Below, piece after piece: positions 25,737-38,213 of a stretch of 64,000 nt of DNA (its first letter is position 1; the number at the start of each line of letters is the position of its first letter). Source of the DNA: Raineyella sp044508675. GTDB lineage: Bacteria; Actinomycetota; Actinomycetes; Propionibacteriales; Propionibacteriaceae. Position numbers and translations under genes: made by a program. The notes under the pieces are model-generated. The model had not been told where the DNA came from, did no database searches, and saw only the letters and a program-made list of their open reading frames with translations. The DNA lies in assembly GCA_044508675.1 (NCBI GenBank), contig JBIQHF010000010.1, positions 1-64,000 of the forward strand, in the 5' to 3' direction.

Positions 25737-27022
25737 CGACCCGTACCGGGCTTGACCACTCCGACCCCGGGTGCCAGGCCCCGAAGCCGGCGCTGCAGCC
25801 GACGCCGGCACCGAAGTCGACCGGCCCGGACCGCGGGGCGTACGTCCGACTCGTGATCGTGCTGGGCTTCCTGAGCGCCACCGGAGCCCTGTCCACCGAC
25901 ATGTACCTGCCGGCGTTCCCGGGGATCGCCGCCGACCTCGGTACCGGGGCCTCCCAGGTGCAGGCGACCCTGGCCGGCAGCCTGATCGGACTGGGGCTCG
26001 GCCAGCTCCTGCTCGGTCCGCTCACCGATGCCTGGGGGCGCCGCCGCCCGGTGCTCGTGGGGTGCCTACTGCACGCGGTCACCTCCCTGCTGTGCGCGGT
26101 GGCGCCGACCATCGAGATCCTGGTGCTGCTCCGCGTTGTGCAGGGCCTGGCCGGTGCCGCGGGCATGGTGGCCGCCCTCGCCGTCGTCCGTGACCTGCAC
26201 CGCGGCGAGCTTGCCGCCACGCTGATGTCGCGACTGGTCCTGATCCTCGGCCTCGCACCCGTCCTCGCCCCCAACCTCGGAGCCCTGGTCCTGATCTGGA
26301 CCTCGTGGCGCGGCATCTTCGTCATGCTGGCCGCGCTCGGGGTGGCCATGCTGGTCGTCAGCCTGGCCTGGCTGCCGGAGACCCACCCGCCGGCATCGCG
26401 CTCCCGGCTGCGCCCGTCGGCGGTGCTGCACAACTACGGCGCACTGGCCCGGGACCCGATCTTCGTCACCATGGGGGTGATTGTCGGGCTGGCCTCAGCG
26501 ACCATCTTCGGCCTCATCGCGGCCTCGCCGTTCGTCCTGCAGGACCTGTACGGCCTCACCCCGCAGCAGTACGGGTGGGCGTTCGGCGGGCTCGGGCTCG
26601 TGCTCATCGTGTCGGCCCAGCTGAACCCCCGACTGCTGCGCCGTTTCGGGCTGGTCCGGACCCAGCTGGGACTGCTGGTGGTCGCCGTGCTGAGCGCCCT
26701 GGCCCAACTGCTGGCGGTGGGGTTCGGGGTGGGCGGGGTATGGGGATTCCTGCTGCCGATGATCGGCCTGGGGACGATCCCCGCCCAGCAGGCGAACTCG
26801 TCGGCGATCGCACTGCACCACCACGGGGCCCGGGCCGGGACCGCCGCGGCCGTCCTCGGGGCGGCCCGGTTCGGGGTCGGTGGGATCGTGAGTCCGCTGG
26901 TCGGGCTCCTGGTGCACGGCAGTGCCGCGCCCCTGGCGGTCCTCCTGCTGGCCACCACGACGGCCGGCCTGGTGCTGGTGGTGGTCATGCGCCGACGGCT
27001 CCAGGACCACCTGGACGACTGA
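25733..27022 (+). CDS. Bcr/CflA-type MFS drug-efflux transporter
   Basis: 429-residue 12-TM transporter. ALSTDMYLPAFPGIAADLG at the end of the first helix and GPLTDAWGRRRPVL (motif A) are the Bcr/CflA signature. The family exports bicyclomycin, chloramphenicol and other compounds; within this operon it may export toxic indole or catechol derivatives. The GTG at 25733 overlaps the kinase stop by 4 nt, so it is cotranscribed. A ~35-residue Pro-rich N-terminal extension precedes TM1. Confidence 0.83.
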   Translation: MTTRTGLDHSDPGCQAPKPALQPTPAPKSTGPDRGAYVRLVIVLGFLSATGALSTDMYLPAFPGIAADLGTGASQVQATLAGSLIGLGLGQLLLGPLTDAWGRRRPVLVGCLLHAVTSLLCAVAPTIEILVLLRVVQGLAGAAGMVAALAVVRDLHRGELAATLMSRLVLILGLAPVLAPNLGALVLIWTSWRGIFVMLAALGVAMLVVSLAWLPETHPPASRSRLRPSAVLHNYGALARDPIFVTMGVIVGLASATIFGLIAASPFVLQDLYGLTPQQYGWAFGGLGLVLIVSAQLNPRLLRRFGLVRTQLGLLVVAVLSALAQLLAVGFGVGGVWGFLLPMIGLGTIPAQQANSSAIALHHHGARAGTAAAVLGAARFGVGGIVSPLVGLLVHGSAAPLAVLLLATTTAGLVLVVVMRRRLQDHLDD

Positions 27023-27117
27023 CCCCGGCCTGTTGCGGCGCCGGCGACCCCAAGTGGTCCCGGGAAGGACTCAGGGCACGACGGTGTTGATACACCAGCG
27101 TCAATCGGAGGTGCGCC

Positions 27118-28071
27118 ATGGAACCCGGGGACCACACTGATCGTATGGATCATGAGGCGCTGGACGCCTACTCACAGGTCGTCATCTCGGTCGCCGCGCA
27201 CCTGTTGCCACGCGTGGCGGCGGTGCGACTGCACGCTGATCGCCGCGAGGCGGAGGGATCGGCGGTCGTCCTCACCGCCGAGGGCCACCTGCTGACCAAT
27301 GCCCACGTGGTGGGCCAGGCGTCCGGCGGCGAGGCGTTCTTCGCCGACGGCGGCACGGCCCGCTTCGAGGTCATCGGACGTGATCCGTTGGCCGACCTGG
27401 CGCTACTGCGCGCCGAGCGCGAACTGCTCGATCCGCCGGTCTACCGCGACGTGGACGACCTGTCGATCGGTGCCCTGGTCGTCGCCGTCGGCAATCCGCT
27501 CGGCCTGGCCGGCAGCGTCACCGCCGGCGTGGTCAGCGGCCTGGGGCGTTCCCTGTCCGTTCGTACGCGCAGCGGGATGCGGATGATCGAGGACGTGATC
27601 CAGACCGACGCCTCGCTCAACCCGGGCAGCTCCGGCGGGGCACTGGCCGACTCGGCCGGCCGGGTGATCGGCATCAACACTGCTGTCGCCGGCCTGGGCG
27701 TCGGCCTGGCGGTCCCGATCAACGCCACGACGCGGCGGATCATCGCCTCGCTGATGCACGATGGCCGGGTCCGCCGGGCCTACCTGGGCCTGGTCACCTC
27801 ACCGGCGGTGCTGCCCGCACGCTGGGCCGAGCGGACGGGCCGGCGGACCGCCTTGCGGGTCGTCGAGGTGGTGCCGGGTAGCCCGGCGGGATCCAGCGGC
27901 ATCCTGCCGTACGACCTGGTGCTGGCGGTGCAGGGCCGCCAGCTCGGCGACGCGGAGTCGCTGCAGCGACTGCTGTTCGAGGACGCGATCGGCAAGCGCC
28001 TGGAGATCACGGTGCTGCGCAACGGTGCCCTGGTCGACACCGTGGTGGTGCCGGCTGAGCTCGATGGCTGA
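27118..28071 (+). CDS. HtrA/S1C serine protease with PDZ domain
   Basis: 317-residue trypsin-fold protease. Triad: His in LLTNAHVVG, Asp in DPLADLALLR, Ser in NPGSSGGAL. A PDZ domain follows at about 225-315 (VVPGSPAGSSGILPYDLVLA). Unlike most DegP/HtrA proteins it has no signal peptide or transmembrane segment, so it should act in the cytoplasm, perhaps in protein quality control. Clear GGAGG 6 nt before the ATG. Single-gene unit. Confidence 0.85.
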   Translation: MEPGDHTDRMDHEALDAYSQVVISVAAHLLPRVAAVRLHADRREAEGSAVVLTAEGHLLTNAHVVGQASGGEAFFADGGTARFEVIGRDPLADLALLRAERELLDPPVYRDVDDLSIGALVVAVGNPLGLAGSVTAGVVSGLGRSLSVRTRSGMRMIEDVIQTDASLNPGSSGGALADSAGRVIGINTAVAGLGVGLAVPINATTRRIIASLMHDGRVRRAYLGLVTSPAVLPARWAERTGRRTALRVVEVVPGSPAGSSGILPYDLVLAVQGRQLGDAESLQRLLFEDAIGKRLEITVLRNGALVDTVVVPAELDG

Positions 28072-28096
28072 GCCCGACGGGCTCACCGGTCCCGGG

Positions 28097-28540
28097 TCAG
28101 GCTCCCTGGGTCGGATTCGCCTTCGCGGCCTCGATGCGCGCGGCGGCCTCGGGGTTCTGCGCGGCGAGCAGGGCACGGATGTCCTCCAGCAGCGACTGGT
28201 CCTTGGTGAGCTCGACCGGCTCCGGCTCCTCGTTGCGGGCGCGCCGCTCGGCCAGCTTGTTCATCGGCAGCACGAAGACGAAGTAGACGACGGCGGCCGT
28301 GATCAGGAACGTGATGGTCGCCGAGATGACCGAGTTGAGGTCAATGAGGGTCGCCTCGTTGCTCGGGTTGATCCGCCAGGCCAGACCGGTGGGGTTGGCA
28401 CCTCCGAACAGCGCGACGATCGGCTGGATCAGGCCCTGGACGAACGCCGTGATGATCGCGGTGAAGGCGGCACCGATGACGATACCGACGGCCATGTCGA
28501 TGACGTTGCCCCGCATGATGAACTCTTTGAAGCCCCGCAT
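28097..28540 (-). CDS. mscL: Large-conductance mechanosensitive channel
   Basis: 147-residue MscL that opens under membrane tension to release osmolytes. MRGFKEFIMRGNVIDMAVGIVIG is the N-terminal amphipathic helix and TM1; TM2 is ISATITFLITAAVVYFVFVL; a charged C-terminal helix follows. Standard length. GAGGAG lies 2 nt before the ATG. Converges on the protease gene with only 25 bp between stops. Confidence 0.95.
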   Translation of the reverse strand: MRGFKEFIMRGNVIDMAVGIVIGAAFTAIITAFVQGLIQPIVALFGGANPTGLAWRINPSNEATLIDLNSVISATITFLITAAVVYFVFVLPMNKLAERRARNEEPEPVELTKDQSLLEDIRALLAAQNPEAAARIEAAKANPTQGA

Positions 28541-28655
28541 GTCTCCTCCTCGGACGACGTGGATCTGCTGCGACTACTCCTCTGGATGCTAGAGCGCCGA
28601 CAGGCTGGCAGTGAAGGCTCCCCCGTGCGGATCGCGAGAGCGATCACCGGCGTTG

Positions 28656-29648
28656 TCAGGCCGACGTGCCGGCTTGGAAGAGTGACGGTGTCTCGGCCAG
28701 TAGCTCGCGCAGCTCCGGCTCGCCGACCACCGCGATCCGTTGGCCCTGGGCGAGCTTCTCGACCACCCCTCGTTCCTTGGCGGTGGCGCCGGTCAACGGA
28801 GGGGTCCGGACCTGGGCGCCGGCACCGATGACGAGCATGGTCAGGGATCGGGTCACGGACTTGGCCACCCGGCCGCCGGCCGCCTCGATCATCGCGTGCG
28901 CCTCGTCGCGAGGGGCGAAGGAGAGGTCCCCCGTGATCAGGACGGTCTGTCCTGCCAGCGTTCGGGGCGTCGGGATCGTCGGGTCGGCCAGACTGGGCCC
29001 GGACGTCGGGCGAAACACCCGACGCCGATGGTCCCCGTGCGCTGGCCTCGGTGACGGTCGGGGAGAGCAGGGCTCGGCCGGAGGGGTCGGGCCCATGGGC
29101 CACAGGTGCGGGAGCTCGGCACGCCGCCCCCTCCTGGCCAGCTCGATCACGATCAGGGCTGCGGTGAGGGCGTCGGCGCCGGCGTCATGGTGCCGGAACG
29201 GCGGGAGGTCCAATGCCTCGGCCACGGTGTGCAGCTTGTAGTTCGGCAGCTCGGTGTGCAGGTGTGGGAAGGCCCTGCGGGACAGGTCGACGGTGCAGCA
29301 GAACGCAGCGGTCGAGGCCCGGATGCCGGACTCTGCGTTCGCCGCCGCCCACACCGACCGATCGAACGCCGCGTTGTGGGCCACGGCCACCCGGCCCGCG
29401 GTGAGCGTCCCGAGCCGCTGCTCGGTCTCCTCCCAGCTGATCCCGCGGGCAGCGCAGTCGGCCGCTGTGACGCCGTGGATCGCGATGTTGCGCCGATCGA
29501 ATCCGCCGGCCCGCCCCGGCGGACGGATCAGCCAGTCCTCCCGGGCCGTGACCACCCCGCCCTCCACCACGGCGACGCCCACCGCGCAGGCCGATGCCCG
29601 CGAAGCATTGGCGGTCTCGAAGTCGATTGCCACGAAATCGAGGCCCAT
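28656..29648 (-). CDS. DnaQ-like 3'-5' exonuclease with BRCT domain
   Basis: 330 residues. DEDDh exonuclease at 1-175: DFET (ExoI), HNAAFD (ExoII), HHDAGADA (ExoIII). A Pro/Arg-rich linker leads to a BRCT domain at about 235-325 (LAGQTVLITGDLSF). Similar proteins are annotated as DNA polymerase III epsilon-like exonucleases in actinobacteria and may act in repair rather than replication. ATG at 29648 preceded by AAGGG; a GTG two codons upstream is possible. Confidence 0.85.
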   Translation of the reverse strand: MGLDFVAIDFETANASRASACAVGVAVVEGGVVTAREDWLIRPPGRAGGFDRRNIAIHGVTAADCAARGISWEETEQRLGTLTAGRVAVAHNAAFDRSVWAAANAESGIRASTAAFCCTVDLSRRAFPHLHTELPNYKLHTVAEALDLPPFRHHDAGADALTAALIVIELARRGRRAELPHLWPMGPTPPAEPCSPRPSPRPAHGDHRRRVFRPTSGPSLADPTIPTPRTLAGQTVLITGDLSFAPRDEAHAMIEAAGGRVAKSVTRSLTMLVIGAGAQVRTPPLTGATAKERGVVEKLAQGQRIAVVGEPELRELLAETPSLFQAGTSA

Positions 29649-29864
29649 TCCCACTCACCCTTCGTGAAGTCGCCGCCCTCGGCGACGTACGTCGGCGCTC
29701 GGAGTGGTGCTTCGTTCACGACGGACTCTATGGGTGGGCAGCGACGGATCCGGTCGCATTCCGGCGCCGGGGGTGTGATCTTCCTCAACCGAGGGGTCAG
29801 AGCTGTCTCGGTGGCCCTTCTGACCGGTGCCACACTTGGTGGGTAGCCAGGGACGAGGTGGACC

Positions 29865-30587
29865 ATGTCCGACGAACCCGCTTCCACTGGCCCGGCGCAG
29901 AATCCCCGCCCCGGGCCCTTGCCCGCTGCGCCCTCGGGAGTGCCTCCGTCCGAGCTACGTGGACGTACCGATCTGGCCACGATCCTCGCGACCGAGCACT
30001 GGAGCCTGCTCGGTACCCGGTCGATGACCTGGGGCGAGATTATGAGCCGGATCACGATCCATCTGACGGTGAGCTCCGCGTTGCTCGTGGTGCTGGCGCT
30101 CATCGGGCAGCTGACCGGTTTCGGGATGGTGTTCCGGGGACTGTCCATCGGCTTCGCTACGGCGGTCCTCATCATGGGAACGCTGACGGAGGTCAGGGTG
30201 CTCCTGGCCAGCAGCGAGGACAGGCAGCTGATCCTCGCCATGAATCGGCTCCGCAGGGCGTACGTCGACCTTGCACCGGAAGTGGCGCCGTACCTGACGG
30301 CGTCCACTCACGACGATGGGCCCGGACTCATGGCGACATACACCCTGGGCACACCCCGCCGGGTCCTCACCCATGTGGTCGGCAGCACCGCCTTCTTCGT
30401 GACTGTGGTCAATACCCTCGTCGCCACCGCTCTGGGTGCGCTCATCGCCTCGGCCCTCGGAGCGCCGGCGGCCGCCGTAGTGGCGGCGGGAGCCGGCCTG
30501 GGACTGGTCTGGCTGGTCGGCCAGATCGCAGCCGGACGCAGCACCGGTCAGATCCCGGGGGACGTTCGGTTCCCCACGCCGTCGTGA
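29865..30587 (+). CDS. Four-TM membrane protein, unknown
   Basis: 240-residue integral membrane protein. A Pro-rich N-terminus precedes ILATEHWSLLGTRSMTWGE, a motif recurring in an uncharacterised actinobacterial membrane family. Hydrophobic segments lie at about 68-88, 90-110, 182-202 and 205-228, with a charged cytoplasmic stretch between pairs. GAGGTGGACC stands before the ATG. No function can be assigned. Confidence 0.65.
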   Translation: MSDEPASTGPAQNPRPGPLPAAPSGVPPSELRGRTDLATILATEHWSLLGTRSMTWGEIMSRITIHLTVSSALLVVLALIGQLTGFGMVFRGLSIGFATAVLIMGTLTEVRVLLASSEDRQLILAMNRLRRAYVDLAPEVAPYLTASTHDDGPGLMATYTLGTPRRVLTHVVGSTAFFVTVVNTLVATALGALIASALGAPAAAVVAAGAGLGLVWLVGQIAAGRSTGQIPGDVRFPTPS

Positions 30588-30625
30588 TCAGCGCGTGTGA
30601 CCGGGCAGTGCGTGGCAGAGCTCCG

Positions 30626-30745
30626 TTGGGTAGCGACAACTGACAGAGGTCGGAAAGGTTCTCACTACCTGATTTGGCTCCCCGCCGGTGCACCGAATTG
30701 GATAGTCGAAAACACTCCGAGTTGTGTCAGTTTGTGACTACCCAA
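30626..30745. mobile_element. MITE-like element with 20-bp terminal inverted repeats
   Basis: 120-bp noncoding element: TTGGGTAGCGACAACTGACA at the left and the near-complement TGTCAGTTTGTGACTACCCAA at the right, flanked on both sides by CCG (possible 3-bp target duplication). The interior is lower in GC than its surroundings and codes for nothing. A deleted relative sits at 18163-18211. Confidence 0.55.
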
Positions 30746-30806
30746 CCGCGCTGGGTCCGTACGGGCAGGTCCGTACGGACCCCACGGGTCACACGGCCCC
30801 CAAGGC

Positions 30807-31586
30807 TCACTGAGCGGTGTAGCCACCGTCGATGACGAGCTCGGAACCGGTCATGAACTTGGACTCATCGCTGGCCAGGTAGAGGATCCCGTAGGCGATG
30901 TCGTCGGGTTCGCCGATGTGCCCGATGGGATGCATCTCGGCCAGGGCCTTCTTGGCCCCCTCGAGGTCACCGGAGGCCTTGGCGTAGTTCTCCACCATCG
31001 ACGTCCAGATGTAGCCGGGATGGACCGAGTTGACCCGGATGTCGAGGCGGTTCTTGGCGCAGTACAGGGCCACCGACTTGGTGTAGATCCGTACGGCGCC
31101 CTTGGATGCGTTGTAGGCCCCGAGGTTGGGGTCGCCGACCAGGCCCTCGATCGAGGACAGGTTGATGATCGACCCCATCGTGGCCGGCTTGTGCTGCTTC
31201 ATGGTGAGGAGGGCGTGCTTGGTGCCGAGCATGACCCCGTCGAGGTTGACCGCCAGCAGCTTGTGCCAGCTCTCGAGGGTCTCCTCCTCCGGCGCGCCCC
31301 CGATGCCCAGCCCGGCGGAGTTCACCAGGATGTCGACCCGGCCGTACGCGTCGACGGCCTCCCGGTACACCGCCTCCCACCCGGCTTCGTCGGTGACGTC
31401 GTGGTGGATGAATCGGCCCTCGCCGCCGGCGGCGGTGATCTGGTCCACGACCCGGCGGCCACCCTCGTCGTCCAGGTCGGTGACGACGACCTTGGCGCCC
31501 TCCCTGGCCATCATCTCGGCGGAGGCGGCACCCAGGCCGCTCGCACCGCCGGTGACGACGGCCACCTTTCCTTCTACGCGACCCAT
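30807..31586 (-). CDS. Short-chain dehydrogenase/reductase
   Basis: 259-residue classical SDR: TGGASGLG (about 13-20), NSAG, catalytic Ser in NLSSIEG and YNASK. C-terminus FMTGSELVIDGGYTAQ resembles cyclopentanol/cyclohexanol dehydrogenases and 3-alpha/20-beta-hydroxysteroid dehydrogenases, so a ring-alcohol substrate is possible. ATG at 31586 with GGGGAG 6 nt upstream. Single gene, no pathway partners. Confidence 0.83.
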   Translation of the reverse strand: MGRVEGKVAVVTGGASGLGAASAEMMAREGAKVVVTDLDDEGGRRVVDQITAAGGEGRFIHHDVTDEAGWEAVYREAVDAYGRVDILVNSAGLGIGGAPEEETLESWHKLLAVNLDGVMLGTKHALLTMKQHKPATMGSIINLSSIEGLVGDPNLGAYNASKGAVRIYTKSVALYCAKNRLDIRVNSVHPGYIWTSMVENYAKASGDLEGAKKALAEMHPIGHIGEPDDIAYGILYLASDESKFMTGSELVIDGGYTAQ

Positions 31587-31728
31587 GGCGTGCTCCCCTC
31601 TGGCTCGGCCCGGCGACCGGCTCACCCCACTGCTCCGGCTCACCCCGTCGCTCATCGTCGAGCAGCGTTGCCTTTCAGGCTAGATCGTGCCGAGGTGATC
31701 GGATAGATGCCCGGAGGTGCGAATCAGC

Positions 31729-33282
31729 TCAGTCCAGCCAGGTGTCCGGACCCCTGCGTATGGCGCGCTTCAGCGCGGCCCGCGCGTCGGGCATGTCACG
31801 GTCCAGATTGCCCATCTGGGTGCCGAAGAGCACCCCGTAGGTGAAGGTCGGCTCCCCGGCGCCGGTGGCGGCATCGGCCAGTTGGAGCAGGCGTCCGCGG
31901 GACACGACGGCGTCGTTCATCTCGCCGAAGACCTCGGTGACGGCCTCCCAGTCACGGGCCGAGGAGGCGGCCGGCTCCCCGAACGCGGGGGTGAGCGCCT
32001 CGCAGGCGTAGCGCACCACCTTGGACTTCTTGCGGACCTCGTGCAGGTGGAGCAGCTGTTCCTCGCCCTCGGAGTTCTCCGCCTCGGCGTACGCCCGGCG
32101 CACCCGGCGGATGGCCCTGTCCACCAGGTCGATCGAGCGCTTCTCGACCGTGCCGCCCGACTTGTCCGACAGCGGCGGATCGGTGAGCCACTGGCCGAGC
32201 CGGATCATCAGGGACCGGTAGCGGTCGTCGGCCAGGCAGGCGGCGACACCGAGCAGGGCCTGCTGGTGGGTGGCCTCCAGCTCGGTCTCCATCCGCTGTC
32301 GGACCGGGCCGACGACGGCCTCGGGTGGCAGGTCGTCGAGCTGGGCCAGCAGGCGGGCCTTCTGCACCTCCGCGTCCCGGGCGTGGCCGAGCTCGGTGGC
32401 GTACCACTGCAGCTCGGTCCGCAGCGTGTCGACCGCGTCCCGGTCGAACAGGTCACGGAACACCCGCAGGATGCTGCGCAGGCGCCGGGAGGCGACCCGG
32501 GCCTTGTGCACGGCGTCGGGCGCGTCGACCGCGACGGCCTCCTCGCGGCCCTGCAGCACGCCGACGTGGATCGACAGGGCCGCCATCACCGTCAGCAGGA
32601 GCGGGTCCTGCGGCGAGGGCTCGTGGGCGGCGGCCCGCGCCGGCGCATCGCCCAGGGCCTGGGACACCTTCGAGGGGGACTGGGAGGGAACGATGCCGGC
32701 CCACTGCAGCTGCTCGGTGACCGTGTCGAGGAAGTCGGAGTCGCCGTCCAGCAGCTCCACCTCGAGCTCGCGCCAGACCTGCGACGTGGCCTCGGTGCCG
32801 GGCAGGGCGAGGCGGGTCGCGGTCACCGTGTCGTCGGCCAGCTCCGCCAGCGGCCTGCCGGTCCGAAGGTCGGACAGCAGCCGAGTCGTACGGCGGGTGT
32901 CGAGCTGGGCGACCGGGACCAGGGCGACGGTGCCGACGTTCTGGTTCACCACGGCCCGCAGGTCACGCGGGACCAGCATCGGGTTGTCGGTCTCGGTCAG
33001 CGGGCTGTGCAGCTCGGTCCGGGCGCCGTCGCGGGCCGGCAGCTTCAGGTGCCAGGCCTCGTCGTTGCCCCCGGTGCGGCGGCGCAGGGTGAGGCGGGCC
33101 CGGGTGAGCTCGTAGGCGGGGGAGTCGATGTAGGTCGCCGACAGGTCCAGGACGGTCGGCTCGCCCACGGAGGCGATGTCGCTGAGGTCCGGTACGTCGG
33201 CGCCGGGCAGCAGGGCGAACTTGCGCTCGGTCTCAGTCTGTTGGTGAAGTCCGCTGGCCGCACTGGCCGATGGATCGGTCAC
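31729..33282 (-). CDS. CYTH-CHAD domain protein
   Basis: 517 residues. The N-terminal CYTH domain (about 15-205) starts with the family motif ETERKF and contains RLTLRRR and WHLKLP; these tunnel-fold enzymes bind triphosphates or polyphosphate. The C-terminal CHAD domain (about 225-510) is all-helical with conserved His/Arg/Lys: HKARVASRRLRS, HARDAEV, LHEVRKKSKVVRY. CHAD domains bind polyphosphate. Role probably in polyphosphate metabolism, inferred from family. Divergent from dnaE. Confidence 0.88.
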   Translation of the reverse strand: MTDPSASAASGLHQQTETERKFALLPGADVPDLSDIASVGEPTVLDLSATYIDSPAYELTRARLTLRRRTGGNDEAWHLKLPARDGARTELHSPLTETDNPMLVPRDLRAVVNQNVGTVALVPVAQLDTRRTTRLLSDLRTGRPLAELADDTVTATRLALPGTEATSQVWRELEVELLDGDSDFLDTVTEQLQWAGIVPSQSPSKVSQALGDAPARAAAHEPSPQDPLLLTVMAALSIHVGVLQGREEAVAVDAPDAVHKARVASRRLRSILRVFRDLFDRDAVDTLRTELQWYATELGHARDAEVQKARLLAQLDDLPPEAVVGPVRQRMETELEATHQQALLGVAACLADDRYRSLMIRLGQWLTDPPLSDKSGGTVEKRSIDLVDRAIRRVRRAYAEAENSEGEEQLLHLHEVRKKSKVVRYACEALTPAFGEPAASSARDWEAVTEVFGEMNDAVVSRGRLLQLADAATGAGEPTFTYGVLFGTQMGNLDRDMPDARAALKRAIRRGPDTWLD

Positions 33283-33336
33283 GACTGCTCCTTCGAAACT
33301 TGGTGTCGGTCAATCCTACCGGCCGCACCGCCGCGG

Positions 33337-33375
33337 CAGCACCGGCAGCACCGCCAGCACCGACAGCACCGACAG
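33337..33375. repeat. 9-bp tandem repeat upstream of dnaE
   Basis: Four copies of CAGCACCGN plus CAG in the CYTH-CHAD/dnaE intergenic region. No further function seen. Confidence 0.7.
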
Positions 33376-33516
33376 TGGAGGGACACGGCGACACCACCCT
33401 GCGTGCCCGCAGGCCAATCCGGCCTGGCACGTCGTCGCGGGCTACGCTGGTCCCTGCTCGCTCGCGCACGGCGCGTCCGTCCGTCCCCGCTCGCCCCAGG
33501 AGGTGGCACCCGCCCC

Positions 33517-37043
<3,527 letters not shown>

Positions 37044-37047
<4 letters not shown>

Positions 37048-37103
37048 GCGGTGACGAGGTGAGCGGTGACGAGGTGAGCGGTGACGAGGTGAGCGGTGAC
37101 CAG
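37044..37103 (+). repeat. 15-bp in-frame tandem repeat with repeated GTG starts
   Basis: GTGAGCGGTGACGAG three times exactly and once with GACCAG. Each unit carries a GTG codon in the same frame, so start choice and N-terminal length could vary by slippage. Confidence 0.85.
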
Positions 37104-37697
37104 GCCGCCAGCGAGCGGGTGACCGGGGCGCCCCGGCGGGGCGTTCCCTGGGCGTACGTGCTGCTCGCGCTGCTGGTGGGCGCGGCGGCCGGCGCGGTGT
37201 GGCGGACGACCACGGTGCTGCCCGGCTACACCATCGCGCCCGACGGTACGGCAGCGCTCACCGAGATGGCCCTCACCCACCTGTTCACGGCGGTCTCGCG
37301 GTACTCGCTGCTGGCCCTGGCCGGCGGCCTGCTGCTCGGCGTGCTGGCGGTCGCCATGCTCCACCGGCGCGGCTGGCGGATGGTGCTGTGGGCCTTGGTC
37401 GTCCCGACCATCGCCGGACTGGTGGCCTGGCTGGCCGGGATCGTCGGTGGCATCCCGGTGCAGGAACGGATCGCGCAGGCCTCCCCGGGCGACGTCGTGC
37501 CGGTCGACCTGGCCCTGAACACCCCGGTCGCCGTGCTGCTGTGGCCCTTCGCGGCCGTGTTCGTGGTACTGATCTGGAGCTCCTTCGCCCACGATCCGGA
37601 CCAGGTGGCCAAGCGCTCAAGCCATCGTACGAATCGCCGCGACCCGGGCACCGGTCAGCGCGACCAGGTCGTCGGGGGCGATCTCGACCTTCAGTGA
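37044..37697 (+). CDS. Four-TM membrane protein, DUF2567-like
   Basis: 217-residue membrane protein with hydrophobic segments at about 35-53, 88-107, 113-135 and 160-180, in the layout of the actinobacterial DUF2567 family; function unknown. The N-terminus is four copies of the pentapeptide VSGDE (last VSGDQ), each offering an in-frame GTG start (37044, 37059, 37074, 37089). The first GTG overlaps the dnaE stop. The 3' end overlaps the convergent ybaK-like gene by 81 bp, so its charged C-terminal tail is antisense to that gene. Confidence 0.6.
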
Positions 37698-38126
37698 GCG
37701 CTTCCCGGCCGACACGATGATCGTGTCGTGCTCCAATGCGGAGTCGTCCACCACCATAGGCAGGGTGGTGCGCTGGCCGAGCGGGGAGATCCCGCCGACG
37801 ACGTAGCCGGTGGCCCGTTCGGCGGCGGCCGGGTCGGCCATCTGCGCCTTCTTCGCCCCCAGGACGCGGGCGAGGGCCTTCAGGTCCAGGTGGCGACTGA
37901 CCGGCACCACCGCGACGACCAGCCCGGGGCCGCACTCGGCGACCAGGGTCTTGAACACCCGGTCCGGACTGACCCCCAACTGCCGTGCGCTCTCCGGCCC
38001 CAGCTCCCCGTCGGCATGAATGTCGGTGGCGTGCTCGTGCACCGTGTGCGCCACTCCGGCGCGTTCCAGCGCCACCAGGGCGGGCGTACCGACCGGATCG
38101 TGGGTCCGCTTCGAGCGTCTGGCCAT
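37617..38126 (-). CDS. ybaK: YbaK/EbsC-type aminoacyl-tRNA deacylase
   Basis: 169-residue YbaK-fold protein, predicted Cys-tRNA(Pro) deacylase. Family features: TPALVALERAGVAHTVHEH, VFKTLVAE, KALARVLGAKKAQMAD and GYVVGGISPLGQ. ATG at 38126 has no Shine-Dalgarno; AACAAT 6 nt upstream could be a -10 for a leaderless transcript. The 3' end overlaps the convergent membrane protein gene. Divergent from the two-component pair. Confidence 0.88.
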   Translation of the reverse strand: MARRSKRTHDPVGTPALVALERAGVAHTVHEHATDIHADGELGPESARQLGVSPDRVFKTLVAECGPGLVVAVVPVSRHLDLKALARVLGAKKAQMADPAAAERATGYVVGGISPLGQRTTLPMVVDDSALEHDTIIVSAGKRSLKVEIAPDDLVALTGARVAAIRTMA

Positions 38127-38213
38127 GGGGACATTGTTCCCGACCCTGCGCCCGACCGTGCTCCGGCCCGGGATCGGCTGGGATACTGGGGGCCCGGCGA
38201 CGAGGAGGGGCAG

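Noticed and set aside
31717..33516. N-terminal extension of dnaE by about 600 residues
   Set aside because: It is antisense to the CYTH-CHAD gene; the DnaE PHP domain begins right after the ATG at 33517.
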